From DASRDU01 sp035652435 (GTDB taxonomy: Bacteria > Acidobacteriota > Blastocatellia > RBC074), in assembly GCA_035652435.1 (NCBI GenBank), contig DASRDU010000006.1, positions 1-64,000 on the forward strand: a DNA stretch of 64,000 nt. Reading direction: 5' to 3'. Numbering within the stretch: the first letter of the stretch is position 1; the number at the start of each line of letters is the position of its first letter. Positions 16,490 through 25,026 of the stretch are shown here, in pieces. A program made the translations under genes and the position numbers. The notes under the pieces are model-generated. The model saw nothing but the letters and a program-made list of their open reading frames with translations. It had not been told where the DNA came from and did no database searches.

Positions 16490-17479
16490 ATGCGCTTTTC
16501 AATCGTCATCCCGTTTCATAACGAGGAGGGGAATATCGAGCCGCTCTATCGCCGCCTGACTGCGGTGATGGAATCGCTCGGCGAAGAGTACGAGCTGGTG
16601 TTTGTGGATGATGGCAGCACCGACGAGACGCAGGTGACTCTGAAACAGATCTCGCGGCTTGACCCGCGAGTTGTGGGGATCAGGTTGCGGCGGAATTTCG
16701 GGCAGACGGCGGCGCTCTCGGCAGGCTTTGACCTCGCCACCGGCGAGATCATCATCGCGATGGACGGCGATCAGCAGCACCAGCCTGAAGACATCCCGCG
16801 CTTTATCGAAAAGATCGGGCAGGGCTACGACGTGGTCAGCGGCTGGCGGCAGAATCGCAGCGACGGACTCCGCCGGACGCTGCCGTCGAAGGTCGCGAAC
16901 AAGCTGATGGCGAAGGCTTCGGGCGTGCCGCTGCATGACTTCGGGACGACTTTCAAGGCCTACCGCGGCGAAGTCCTCAAGAGCATTCCGATCTACGGCC
17001 AGATGCACCGCTTCATCCCGGCGATGGCGAGCATCGAGGGCGCGCTGATTACCGAGGTGCCGATTGAAGACGTGCCGCGCGCCAGCGGCAAATCGCATTA
17101 CGGGTTGTCGCGCACTTTCCGCGTGATGTTCGACATCCTGACGATCCGGCTGCTGGTGCGGTACTCCTCGCGCCCGCTGCATTTCTTCGGCGGCATCGGG
17201 GTCAGCATGATTGCGGTCGCGCTCGGGCTGGCGGGCTGGCTGCTGCTCAAGAAGGTCTGGTGGGGCGAAAACATCTTCATTCAGAACGGGCCGATGCTGC
17301 TCTTCTGCGCCGTGGCATTCCTCGGCGGCGTGCAGTTCCTTGGGCTCGGGCTGCTCGGGGACCTGTTCGCGCGGCTCTATTACGCGCCCGAGCAGCGGAG
17401 CATTTACAACGTCGCCCGGGTTTACCGCACGGAGTTGCCGGGCAGCCAGGAAGAAAGCCGCAAAGGCGCGGCGAGTTAA
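16490..17479 (+). CDS. polyprenyl-phosphate glycosyltransferase (GT2, DPM1/ArnC-like)
   Basis: A 329-residue GT2 enzyme. The N-terminal catalytic domain has SIVIPFHNEEGNI, FVDDGSTD, the metal-binding MDGDQQH and a GVPLHDFGTTFKAYRGEV acceptor region. Two C-terminal membrane helices follow (~residues 235-258 and 272-300). This layout belongs to enzymes that load a sugar onto undecaprenyl phosphate (ArnC, GtrB, DPM). ATG 16490 fits the family N-terminus. It converges, stop to stop, with the ArnT/GT39-like gene: one likely makes the lipid-linked sugar that the other transfers. Confidence 0.9.
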   Translation: MRFSIVIPFHNEEGNIEPLYRRLTAVMESLGEEYELVFVDDGSTDETQVTLKQISRLDPRVVGIRLRRNFGQTAALSAGFDLATGEIIIAMDGDQQHQPEDIPRFIEKIGQGYDVVSGWRQNRSDGLRRTLPSKVANKLMAKASGVPLHDFGTTFKAYRGEVLKSIPIYGQMHRFIPAMASIEGALITEVPIEDVPRASGKSHYGLSRTFRVMFDILTIRLLVRYSSRPLHFFGGIGVSMIAVALGLAGWLLLKKVWWGENIFIQNGPMLLFCAVAFLGGVQFLGLGLLGDLFARLYYAPEQRSIYNVARVYRTELPGSQEESRKGAAS

Positions 17480-17480
17480 A

Positions 17481-19247
17481 TCAGCCGTCGGGCCGATTCG
17501 TCAGCACGCTCTTCCCTCCCTTGTCCGCCACCACGAAAGTCGGCGCGTTCAGATTCCGGAGCAGCTTGTCTTTCTTGATATTTTCGGTGAACAGAAAAAT
17601 CCGGTTCGGGCCGTTCCACAGACGGCGCATGTCTTCGTAGTCCAGAAACACCGGCGGAGCGTCAGGGTAAGTCGAGCCGAAAGCCATCCCGGTGACTTTG
17701 CCGTTGAGCAGCAGGATCTCCTGATCCGTGTAAAAAGCGATTGATGACCCCGTCTCGTATTCGCCGTTGAAAACAATCCTTGCGCCCGGCGCCCACCTCT
17801 TTTGAATCTCATCGGCCAGACCGCGTGATGACAGCACCGGGTCGAATCTGATCTGGGCGCGATTGGCCGAGACGAACAGCACTCCCATCGCGACCATCAT
17901 CGCGGCAATCGAGCGCCCGTGCTGCCCGCGCCAGCGGAAAAACCACGCCAGAAAAAAGCCCGCGCTCAAAGCCACCGCCGCGCCGACCGCCGGGCCGCGC
18001 AATTCCGCGAAGGCTTCGGTCGTCAGATCGAAAAGGTGGCCGAGCGCCAGCGTGTACTGATCCGAATCCGAAGCCACCACGTCGAGCAGTCTGGAAAGAT
18101 CGCCCGTCACGGGCACGTTGCGGGCTTTCCAGACGAGCGTCAGCAGGCAGGCGGCGATGAGTATCCCGATGGCGGCCAGCACGCCGCTCGCAATCGTCAG
18201 ATACTTTCTGCCGAGCGCCCGCTCCTCGGCTGAATGAAAAGCCGCCCCGAGCAGCAGCGCGAGCGGCGCGTAAGCCGGGAAGGTGTAATACTCCTGGCTC
18301 GTCGAGATGCTGAAAAAGATCAGAATGCAGAATGCCTGAATCAGCAGATAAAGATTGATCATCGTCCGCCGATCCAGCATTTTCCAGAAAGGGGTGAACT
18401 GCTTCGGCAGAGCGAGCGGCAAGCCGATGACCCAGGGGAACAGCCAGACCAGATGCAGCAGCCAGTAGCTCCAGAACGGGACTTTGTTGTAATCCTTCGG
18501 CTCGCGCGTGCCGAGGAAGCGCCTGACGTGTTCGTTGATGAAATAAAACCACAGGAAGCGGTCATTGCGGTAACCGGCCAGCAGGTGCCAGGGCGTGGCG
18601 ATGGCGAAAAAAAGCAGCGTGCCCGTCAGCACGCGCATATTTTTCAGCTCGGTGAAATTTCTGGTCAGCAGCAGAAACCAGAACACGGGCCCGGCCAGGA
18701 AGACCGCGCCGATCAGACCTTTGGTCAGCACGGCCAGCGCCATGGCGGCGTAAAAGCCGTAATAAAAATTCTTCTCCCTGCCCGCGCCGAAGAAGGCCCG
18801 CAGGAAGCAGTAATGCCCGGCGGTGAGCAGGAGCGTCAGCAGCGCTTCGGGGATCATAAAGCGCGTGAACAGAAATACCCCGACGCACGAGGCGCTGATC
18901 GCGGCGGCGTAGAGCGCGGCCTTTTCCGAGTAAGCCCAGCGCCCGAAGACGTAAATCATCCAGACGAGCAGCACGACCGCGAGCGCGAGCGGCAGGCGCA
19001 CCGCGAACTGGTTGACGCCGAAGATGCGGTATGAAATCGCCACCAGCCAGTAGAGCATCGGCGCCTTTTCCAGATAACGGACGCCGTTGACGTGCAGCGT
19101 CACCCAGTCGTTGCGCTCGATCATCTCTTTCGCCGCCTCGGCGTGGGTCGAGTCGGCGTCATCAAGTAATGAGGGCTGGAAACATGAGCTGACGAAAATA
19201 ATTGCGGTGAAGGCGAGGAGCAGAGCGATAGGGAGACGATTGTGCAT
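17481..19247 (-). CDS. ArnT/PMT-type membrane glycosyltransferase (GT39/GT83-like)
   Basis: A 588-residue polytopic protein with about 11-12 hydrophobic segments. The first periplasmic loop carries the LLDDADSTHAEAAKEM acidic motif and WVTLHVNGVRYLEKAP, as in ArnT and bacterial PMTs that transfer sugars from polyprenyl phosphate to lipid A or protein. RFLGTREPKDYNKVPFWSYWL is another typical loop. A C-terminal soluble tail of ~100 residues follows the last helix. The start at 19247 places the first membrane helix correctly. It pairs with the convergent GT2 gene as a probable donor-synthase/transferase couple. Confidence 0.9.
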   Translation of the reverse strand: MHNRLPIALLLAFTAIIFVSSCFQPSLLDDADSTHAEAAKEMIERNDWVTLHVNGVRYLEKAPMLYWLVAISYRIFGVNQFAVRLPLALAVVLLVWMIYVFGRWAYSEKAALYAAAISASCVGVFLFTRFMIPEALLTLLLTAGHYCFLRAFFGAGREKNFYYGFYAAMALAVLTKGLIGAVFLAGPVFWFLLLTRNFTELKNMRVLTGTLLFFAIATPWHLLAGYRNDRFLWFYFINEHVRRFLGTREPKDYNKVPFWSYWLLHLVWLFPWVIGLPLALPKQFTPFWKMLDRRTMINLYLLIQAFCILIFFSISTSQEYYTFPAYAPLALLLGAAFHSAEERALGRKYLTIASGVLAAIGILIAACLLTLVWKARNVPVTGDLSRLLDVVASDSDQYTLALGHLFDLTTEAFAELRGPAVGAAVALSAGFFLAWFFRWRGQHGRSIAAMMVAMGVLFVSANRAQIRFDPVLSSRGLADEIQKRWAPGARIVFNGEYETGSSIAFYTDQEILLLNGKVTGMAFGSTYPDAPPVFLDYEDMRRLWNGPNRIFLFTENIKKDKLLRNLNAPTFVVADKGGKSVLTNRPDG

Positions 19248-19438
19248 GCGAATGACTATGCTTTGTCGTATGGCGCAATTAGCGGCTTGCGCGGGCCCCG
19301 GGCTGTGTCTTGCCGTAAAACGCAAAGCATAATAGACTCTGGCTGACGATCTCTGCAATGTGCGATTCGAAGAGAGTGTCAGGTTCGCTACCGCAAAATT
19401 AGTCCCCACACCTGAACCGGATCACCGGAAATAAGCCG

Positions 19439-20560
19439 ATGTCCAGCAATCCAGAAGTGTTGTCGGAATCCGCCGCCGCCATTGTTGATCGCAAGCGCAG
19501 CCACTTCGACCTGTGCGCGCACCAGGATGTGGAGTTTCGCCGCAAGACCACGCTCTTTGAAGACGTCGAACTGGTGCATCAGCCGCTCACGGAAACCGCG
19601 CTCGACGGCATTGACCTTGGCGTCAGGGTAATGGGCAAACAGCTCAGCTTCCCGGTCGTCATCACCGGGATGTCGGGCGGGACTGAAGAAACGGGCCGCT
19701 TCAACCGCGACATTGCCGCCGTGGCCGACCGGATGGGCATCGGCTTCGGCGTCGGATCGCAGCGGGTGATGCTCACCAGGCCGGAAGTCAAAGAGACTTT
19801 TCAGGTGCGCGGGGTCGCGCCGAATGTGCTGCTGCTTGGCAACATCGGCATCGCCCAGGCGCGCACGCTCGGCAGCCGCGAGCTGCGGGGGCTCATCGAG
19901 GATATTCAGGCGGATGCCCTCTGCGTCCATCTGAATACGCCGATGGAGATCATTCAGGAGAAAGGCGATCACGATTTTCGCGGTTCGCTCAAAGCCATTG
20001 CCGGTATCGTGGATGAACTGGGTTCATCGAAAGTCATCATTAAGGAGACGGGGTGCGGTTTTGCCCGCGAAACGGGGAGGCGGCTGGCCGAAGTCGGGGT
20101 GAAGTGGATTGACGTGTCGGGCGCCGGCGGGACTTCCTGGGTCGGGGTCGAGACGCTGCGCCACCGCGCGCTGCGTCACCTCGGCGAAGCTTTCTGGGAC
20201 TGGGGCATTCCGACGGCGGCGAGCGTCTGCGAACTGCGCGACCTCAATCTGGAACTGATCGCCTCGGGCGGAATGCGCACGGGGATGGAGGCGGCAAAAG
20301 CGCTCGCTCTCGGGGCGCGACTGGTTGGCGTGGCGCTGCCCGTGCTGCGCGCTTACGTCGAGGCCGGGGCCGACGGCGTCGAGACATTTCTCCGGGCCTT
20401 CCGTGCAGAGTTGCGCGCCGCAGTCATGCTCTGCGGCTGCGCGCGGCTTGAAGACCTGACGCCGAAGCAGGCCGTGATCGGCGGCAGGTTGCTCGAATGG
20501 GCGACGCAGCGAGGCCTGCCCGTCGCGAACGCGAGACCGGGCATTTCAAACCTCAGATAG
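19439..20560 (+). CDS. fni: type 2 isopentenyl-diphosphate delta-isomerase
   Basis: A 373-residue FMN-dependent TIM-barrel enzyme interconverting IPP and DMAPP. It shows RKRSHFDLCAHQDVEF at the N-terminus, ITGMSGGTEETG and GFGVGSQRVML for FMN and substrate binding, VHLNTPMEIIQEKGDHDF, VDVSGAGGTSW for flavin phosphate, and the ASGGMRTGMEAAKALALGA loop. The length suits the type 2 family. It begins an isoprenoid-flavoured run (phosphorylase, HpnA) on the plus strand and is 4 bp from the next gene, so they are likely co-transcribed. Confidence 0.95.
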   Translation: MSSNPEVLSESAAAIVDRKRSHFDLCAHQDVEFRRKTTLFEDVELVHQPLTETALDGIDLGVRVMGKQLSFPVVITGMSGGTEETGRFNRDIAAVADRMGIGFGVGSQRVMLTRPEVKETFQVRGVAPNVLLLGNIGIAQARTLGSRELRGLIEDIQADALCVHLNTPMEIIQEKGDHDFRGSLKAIAGIVDELGSSKVIIKETGCGFARETGRRLAEVGVKWIDVSGAGGTSWVGVETLRHRALRHLGEAFWDWGIPTAASVCELRDLNLELIASGGMRTGMEAAKALALGARLVGVALPVLRAYVEAGADGVETFLRAFRAELRAAVMLCGCARLEDLTPKQAVIGGRLLEWATQRGLPVANARPGISNLR

Positions 20561-20564
20561 CGCG

Positions 20565-21446
20565 ATGAATTCCCTGATCGGCGGAGCCGCGAGTACCACT
20601 ACAGACACAGTCACGATTCAGCCGAAACGTCTCTCCCGCCTTTGCGTGGTGACTGCGGCAGACGTTGAATTTCGGGCCGTCGCCGGATTGCTCGGACCGG
20701 CGACTGACGAGCGCAGCGGGGCGCTGAGGCTGTGCCGGGGCCGGGTCGGTCGGCTTGAAGTCACTTTATTGATTTCGGAAATCGGCGCGTCAGGCTTTGC
20801 CGAAGGGCTGGCGACTCACCTGGCGGCGACTGAATATGACGGTCTGATCGTGATCGGCCTGGCCGGGGGGCTTGACCCGGGGCTCAAAACGGGCGACGCG
20901 GTCGTTTATGATTCCTGCATTCGCGCGAGAATCCGGGCGGACTTTTCCGCCGTAAATATTTCAGCAGAGTCATTTGCCAGAGAAAAACGATCTGCCCGTG
21001 AAGAAATCGCAAGCCTCGCCTGTGATGCTGAGCTTTCAAATCAGATATTTGAAACTTTGAAGACCGCCGAGGTCGCCTGCCGGCGCGTGACCGGATTGAC
21101 GGTTGATCGGGTCATCATTGATGCGGCTGACAAACGCGCTCTGGGCAGGCGTTACGGGGCGGCGGCAGCGGATATGGAAACTTACCAGGTTCTGGCCGTC
21201 TGCGAGCGTTTCGGCCTGCCCGCGACGGCCGTGCGCCTGATCAGCGATGAGGCGGACGAGGACCTGCCGGATTTCAATCGGGCATTGAATAGTGAAGGGA
21301 AAATCTCGAATCTGAAAGCCTCTCTGGTAATGATTGCGCGGCCAGTTGCGGCGGCCAGATTTCTTTTCAATTTCAGTCGCGTCTTGTCGGCGCTCAGGCA
21401 GGTTGCCTCGCTTGTCTTCAACGGGGCAGCAGGCGGATTGGCTTGA
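20565..21446 (+). CDS. phosphorylase superfamily protein, HpnG-like nucleosidase
   Basis: A 293-residue member of the nucleoside phosphorylase/nucleosidase fold. It has LCVVTAADVEFRAV at the start, VIGLAGGLDPGLKTGDAVVYD as the phosphate/ribose loop, and AAAADMETYQVLAVCERFGLPATAVRLISDEADEDLP as the purine-site helix. This arrangement is like hopanoid-associated HpnG, which releases adenine from adenosylhopane, and like MTA/SAH nucleosidases. Between fni and hpnA the HpnG reading is attractive, but no squalene-hopene cyclase is in the window. The C-terminal ~50 residues extend past the core. Confidence 0.75.
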   Translation: MNSLIGGAASTTTDTVTIQPKRLSRLCVVTAADVEFRAVAGLLGPATDERSGALRLCRGRVGRLEVTLLISEIGASGFAEGLATHLAATEYDGLIVIGLAGGLDPGLKTGDAVVYDSCIRARIRADFSAVNISAESFAREKRSAREEIASLACDAELSNQIFETLKTAEVACRRVTGLTVDRVIIDAADKRALGRRYGAAAADMETYQVLAVCERFGLPATAVRLISDEADEDLPDFNRALNSEGKISNLKASLVMIARPVAAARFLFNFSRVLSALRQVASLVFNGAAGGLA

Positions 21447-21656
21447 CCAAAGGCCTGTCAAAAGCCGGCCAGGTTCAATGGCTCCAGACGGTTGACAAGG
21501 CATCGGAGGGTCGCTAGAGTGTCGCATTGAATTTTTAACATCGCGGTTTCCCTGAGCAGTATTGATAAAGCGCGGCCCCGGCGCACCAACGCCTGCCGCC
21601 GTTGTGACACCGAATACTCTCCAATAAAAAGCAAATCAATTTAAGGAGAACAGCAA

Positions 21657-22148
21657 ATGAGTGACACGGCACTCTCTTTAGAGAAAGAGCCACTCCAGAT
21701 CAGCACTAAGGAAGGTACTTACAAGGTTGTTTCAACGACGCTCGTCTTCGGCACCAGTGAGCGTCTTGAATTGCAGAGTATCACGAAGGATGTCGCCGCT
21801 TTCGTCGAGCAGGCCGGAGTTCGTGATGGTTTGGTTCAGGTTTCATCCTTGCACACGACCGCCTCTATCCTGCTGAATGAGACACAGGGAGCGCTGCTTC
21901 AGGACATCGCTTCGCTGTATGAGCAGATCGTCCCCCGAAGCGTTTACTACAAGCACAACGATCCCCTGTTGTCTGATTGTGATCGCAAGAACGCGGACGC
22001 TCATCTTCGTGCCGTACTCACCGGACTGAATATTTCCGTCCCCGTCGTTGATGGCCGGCTCAAACTGGGGACCTGGCAGAACATCATCCTCGCCGAGTTC
22101 GACGGACCGAACAGCCGTAAAGTTCACCTCCAGGTCATGGGAATCTGA
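21657..22148 (+). CDS. YjbQ family protein (UPF0047)
   Basis: A 163-residue protein of the YjbQ family, small trimeric beta-rich proteins reported to have weak thiamine-phosphate-synthase activity. Markers are VQVSSLHTTASILLNE with a conserved His, YYKHNDP, NADAHLRAVLTG and the closing LGTWQNIILAEFDGP before a VHLQVMG strand. The ATG lies after AAGGAGAA. The preceding ~200 bp hold no gene and may carry the promoter. The physiological role is unclear. Confidence 0.93.
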   Translation: MSDTALSLEKEPLQISTKEGTYKVVSTTLVFGTSERLELQSITKDVAAFVEQAGVRDGLVQVSSLHTTASILLNETQGALLQDIASLYEQIVPRSVYYKHNDPLLSDCDRKNADAHLRAVLTGLNISVPVVDGRLKLGTWQNIILAEFDGPNSRKVHLQVMGI

Positions 22149-22240
22149 AAAACAGCGGACAGGAAGGCCGTAGGCGGCCCGGCCAGTCGTCATTTCGATT
22201 TCACGGCTTACTGCCTTCCACCTTCTGCCTTGCGGTTTTT

Positions 22241-23227
22241 ATGCGCGCGTTCGTTACGGGGGCGACTGGCTTCATCGGCGGTAATCTGGTGCGGGAGTTG
22301 CTGACCGATGGCTGCGAAGTACGTGTCCTGGTGAGGGCAGGGAGTGACCTGCGTAACCTGACCGGATTGCCCGTCACGACCGTCGAAGGCAGTCTTGACG
22401 ACCCGGCACAACTGGCCGAACAGATCGCGGGCTGCGAAGTGGTCTTCCACGTCGCGGCCCATTACTCTTTATGGGCGCGTGATCGCGATTCGATTTATCG
22501 GGTCAACGTCAGGGGGACAGAGTATCTGCTCGAGGCCGCGCGCGCGGCCGGCGTGCGCCGCTTCGTCCACACCAGCTCGGTCGCGGCGATTGGCGTGCCT
22601 CCTGAAAGCACACTCGGCACTGAAGAGACACAAACAACCCTCGCAGAACTAGTCAGCGATTACAAGAAATCCAAATTCCTCGCCGAACAGTCCGCCCGGG
22701 CCGCGATCAGGGAGGGCTTGGATGTCGTGATCGTCAACCCTTCGACCCCGGTCGGCCCTTATGACCTCAAGCCGACGCCGACGGGTGAAATCGTTCTCCG
22801 GTTTTTGCAGAATCGCATGCCGGCTTACGTCCACACCGGCCTCAACCTGATTGATGTCGCCGACGTGGCCCGCGGCCACATCCTCGCCTGGCGGAAAGGC
22901 CGCACGGGCGAGCGTTACATCCTGGGCCACCGCAACCTTACGCTGAAAGAGATGCTCGGGATGCTCGCGGCGATCACCGGCAAGCCCGCGCCGCGCATGG
23001 CCGTCCCTCACTTCCTGCCGCTCGCCGTCGCTTATGCGGATGAAATGATTCTGGCGCGTTATTTCGGCAAGACGCCGCAGGTCTCCTTTTATTCCGTGCG
23101 GATGTCGCAGCACGCGATGTATTACGACTCGGCGAAGGCCGTGTGCGAACTCGGGCTGCCGCAGAGCCCGATTGAGGGAGCGCTCGAGAGGGCCGTCCGC
23201 TGGTTTGAGGAGAACGGATACGTTTGA
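22241..23227 (+). CDS. hpnA: hopanoid-associated sugar epimerase HpnA-like (extended SDR)
   Basis: A 328-residue extended short-chain dehydrogenase. The NAD loop GATGFIGGNL is at residues 7-16, and the catalytic Y141-x3-K145 lies in SDYKKSKFLAEQ. The central HYSLWARDRDSIYRVNVRGT and the VNPSTPVGPYDLKPTPTG block are characteristic of HpnA. The enzyme is thought to act on a nucleotide-sugar or sugar head group of hopanoids. Context (fni, HpnG-like gene, membrane GT) supports a lipid-linked product, but the cyclase genes are absent here. Confidence 0.9.
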   Translation: MRAFVTGATGFIGGNLVRELLTDGCEVRVLVRAGSDLRNLTGLPVTTVEGSLDDPAQLAEQIAGCEVVFHVAAHYSLWARDRDSIYRVNVRGTEYLLEAARAAGVRRFVHTSSVAAIGVPPESTLGTEETQTTLAELVSDYKKSKFLAEQSARAAIREGLDVVIVNPSTPVGPYDLKPTPTGEIVLRFLQNRMPAYVHTGLNLIDVADVARGHILAWRKGRTGERYILGHRNLTLKEMLGMLAAITGKPAPRMAVPHFLPLAVAYADEMILARYFGKTPQVSFYSVRMSQHAMYYDSAKAVCELGLPQSPIEGALERAVRWFEENGYV

Positions 23228-23330
23228 AAACCTCTTCCCTGGCCGCCTCTCATCGCATTGACAGCCCGGCACAAATCCTTACCATGTTGAGCTTGTTTCA
23301 TCACTCTGTCGGCCAGGCAACGATCAACTT

Positions 23331-24941
23331 ATGAACCCTGCTCTGTTCCTGTTACAGCAAGCCCCCACTCTGGACGAAGTGCGCCGCTCGATGGATCCGA
23401 TTTTGAAACACGGGCGCGACAACATCAGTTACCTCTACACGCTCGATACGTTCGACTGGTCGGTCATCATTCTTTACTTCACGATCCTGTTCCTGCTGGC
23501 GGTGCTGGGCGGTTATCGCCTGCGGATGGTCTATTACTTCTGGCGGTACCGCAACGTCAGGCCCGAGCCGCGGCGCCACTTCGCCGAAAGCGAACTGCCG
23601 CGCATTACGGTGCAACTCCCGCTCTTCAATGAAATGTATGTGGTCGAGCGGCTGGTCGAATCAGTCGCCGGGCTCGATTACCCGCGCCACCTGCTCGACA
23701 TTCAGGTGCTGGATGATTCGACCGATGAGACGGTGCGGATCGCTTCAGCCGTCGTCGAGAAGTACCGGCAGCTCGGTCACGACATCGCTTACATTCATCG
23801 CCAGGATCGCACCGGGTTCAAGGCCGGCGCGCTGGAAAACGGGATGAAGACGGCGAAAGGTGATTTGATCGCGGTCTTTGATGCCGACTTCACCCCGCGC
23901 CCCGACTGTCTGCGGCGGATGGTGGATTACTTCACTGATGAGCGCATCGGCATGGTGCAGACGCGCTGGAGCCACATCAATCGCGATTACTCGCTGCTGA
24001 CGAAGATTCAGGAAGTGCTGCTCGACGGCCACTTCGTCGTCGAGCAGACTTCGCGCAACCGCACCGGCGCCTTCTTCAATTTCAACGGCACCGCCGGGAT
24101 GTGGCGGCGGCAGGCGATTGAGTGGTCAGGCGGCTGGCAGCACGACACGTTGACCGAGGATACTGACCTCAGCTTCCGCGCGCAGTTGATGGGCTGGCGG
24201 TTCATTTACCTGGTGGATTACGACGTGCCCGCCGAACTGCCGGTGGAGATGAATGCCTTCAAGGCGCAGCAGCGCCGCTGGGCGAAGGGACTCGTGCAGG
24301 TCGGGCTGAAGCTGCTGCCGCGCGTCTGGCGGCACCCGCAGCTTTCGTGGCAGCAGAAGCTGGAACTGTTCTTCCGGTTGAACGGGAACTTCGCGGCGCC
24401 GCTGATGATCATGCTGAGTCTGTTGCACGTCCCGGTGCTGATGGCGCGGTTCAATCAGGGCCTCTTTCACATGCTGCTGCTTGACGTGCCGCTCATGCTC
24501 TTCTCGACGCTGTCAGTCGTCGCCTTTTACGGCACGGCGATTCTATATCTGCACCCGGACAGGAAGCGGCGACTACTGCTGATCCCGCTGGCGATGGGTA
24601 TGGGCATCGGGCTCGTGTTTTCAAACTCACGCGCGGTGATTGAGGCTTTGCTGCGGATCAAGTCGAGCTTTGTGCGCACGCCGAAATACGCGGTGCAGGA
24701 CACGAAACATAACTGGCTGCAACAGGCGCGGCTCTACGGGCGCAAACATGGGTTGCTGCCGATCCTTGAACTGACTCTGGCTTTATATTTCGTCGCCGCG
24801 GTCTGGTACGCGATCCACAGCGAGATTTACGGCACGATCCCGTTCCTGCTGATCTTCCTGCTGGGCTTCGGCTATATGGGCTTGATGTCGCTCCTGCAGG
24901 GCAGGGTCAGAAAGCTGATCCAGACGTTGCGGCGAAACTGA
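23331..24941 (+). CDS. cellulose-synthase/CslA-like membrane glycosyltransferase (GT2)
   Basis: A 536-residue processive-type GT2. One N-terminal helix lies at ~residues 44-66. The cytosolic catalytic domain follows with VQLPLFNEMYVVERLVE, DDSTDET, FDADFTPRPD, the TEDTDLSFRA acceptor motif and QQRRWAKG, the QxxRW product-channel motif. About four C-terminal helices follow. The closest layout is the CslA-like/beta-glucan or mannan synthase group, and ceramide-glucosyltransferase-like members also exist. The product is unknown: extracellular polysaccharide or glycolipid. A hairpin with a T-rich tail follows the stop. Confidence 0.9.
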   Translation: MNPALFLLQQAPTLDEVRRSMDPILKHGRDNISYLYTLDTFDWSVIILYFTILFLLAVLGGYRLRMVYYFWRYRNVRPEPRRHFAESELPRITVQLPLFNEMYVVERLVESVAGLDYPRHLLDIQVLDDSTDETVRIASAVVEKYRQLGHDIAYIHRQDRTGFKAGALENGMKTAKGDLIAVFDADFTPRPDCLRRMVDYFTDERIGMVQTRWSHINRDYSLLTKIQEVLLDGHFVVEQTSRNRTGAFFNFNGTAGMWRRQAIEWSGGWQHDTLTEDTDLSFRAQLMGWRFIYLVDYDVPAELPVEMNAFKAQQRRWAKGLVQVGLKLLPRVWRHPQLSWQQKLELFFRLNGNFAAPLMIMLSLLHVPVLMARFNQGLFHMLLLDVPLMLFSTLSVVAFYGTAILYLHPDRKRRLLLIPLAMGMGIGLVFSNSRAVIEALLRIKSSFVRTPKYAVQDTKHNWLQQARLYGRKHGLLPILELTLALYFVAAVWYAIHSEIYGTIPFLLIFLLGFGYMGLMSLLQGRVRKLIQTLRRN

Positions 24942-24953
24942 GAGTTATAATTC

Positions 24954-25004
24954 AGGCGTCAGAGTGATGAAGAGATTTCCGCTCTTTGCTTTCTGACGCC
25001 TTTG
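24954..25004 (+). terminator. probable intrinsic terminator
   Basis: The arms AGGCGTCAGA at 24954-24963 and TCTGACGCCT at 24992-25001 are perfectly complementary, followed by TTTGT. It ends the glycosyltransferase transcript 12 nt after its stop. The loop is long (28 nt) and the T-run short. Confidence 0.55.
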
Positions 25005-25026
25005 TATTGCCCCGAAGAGACAACGT

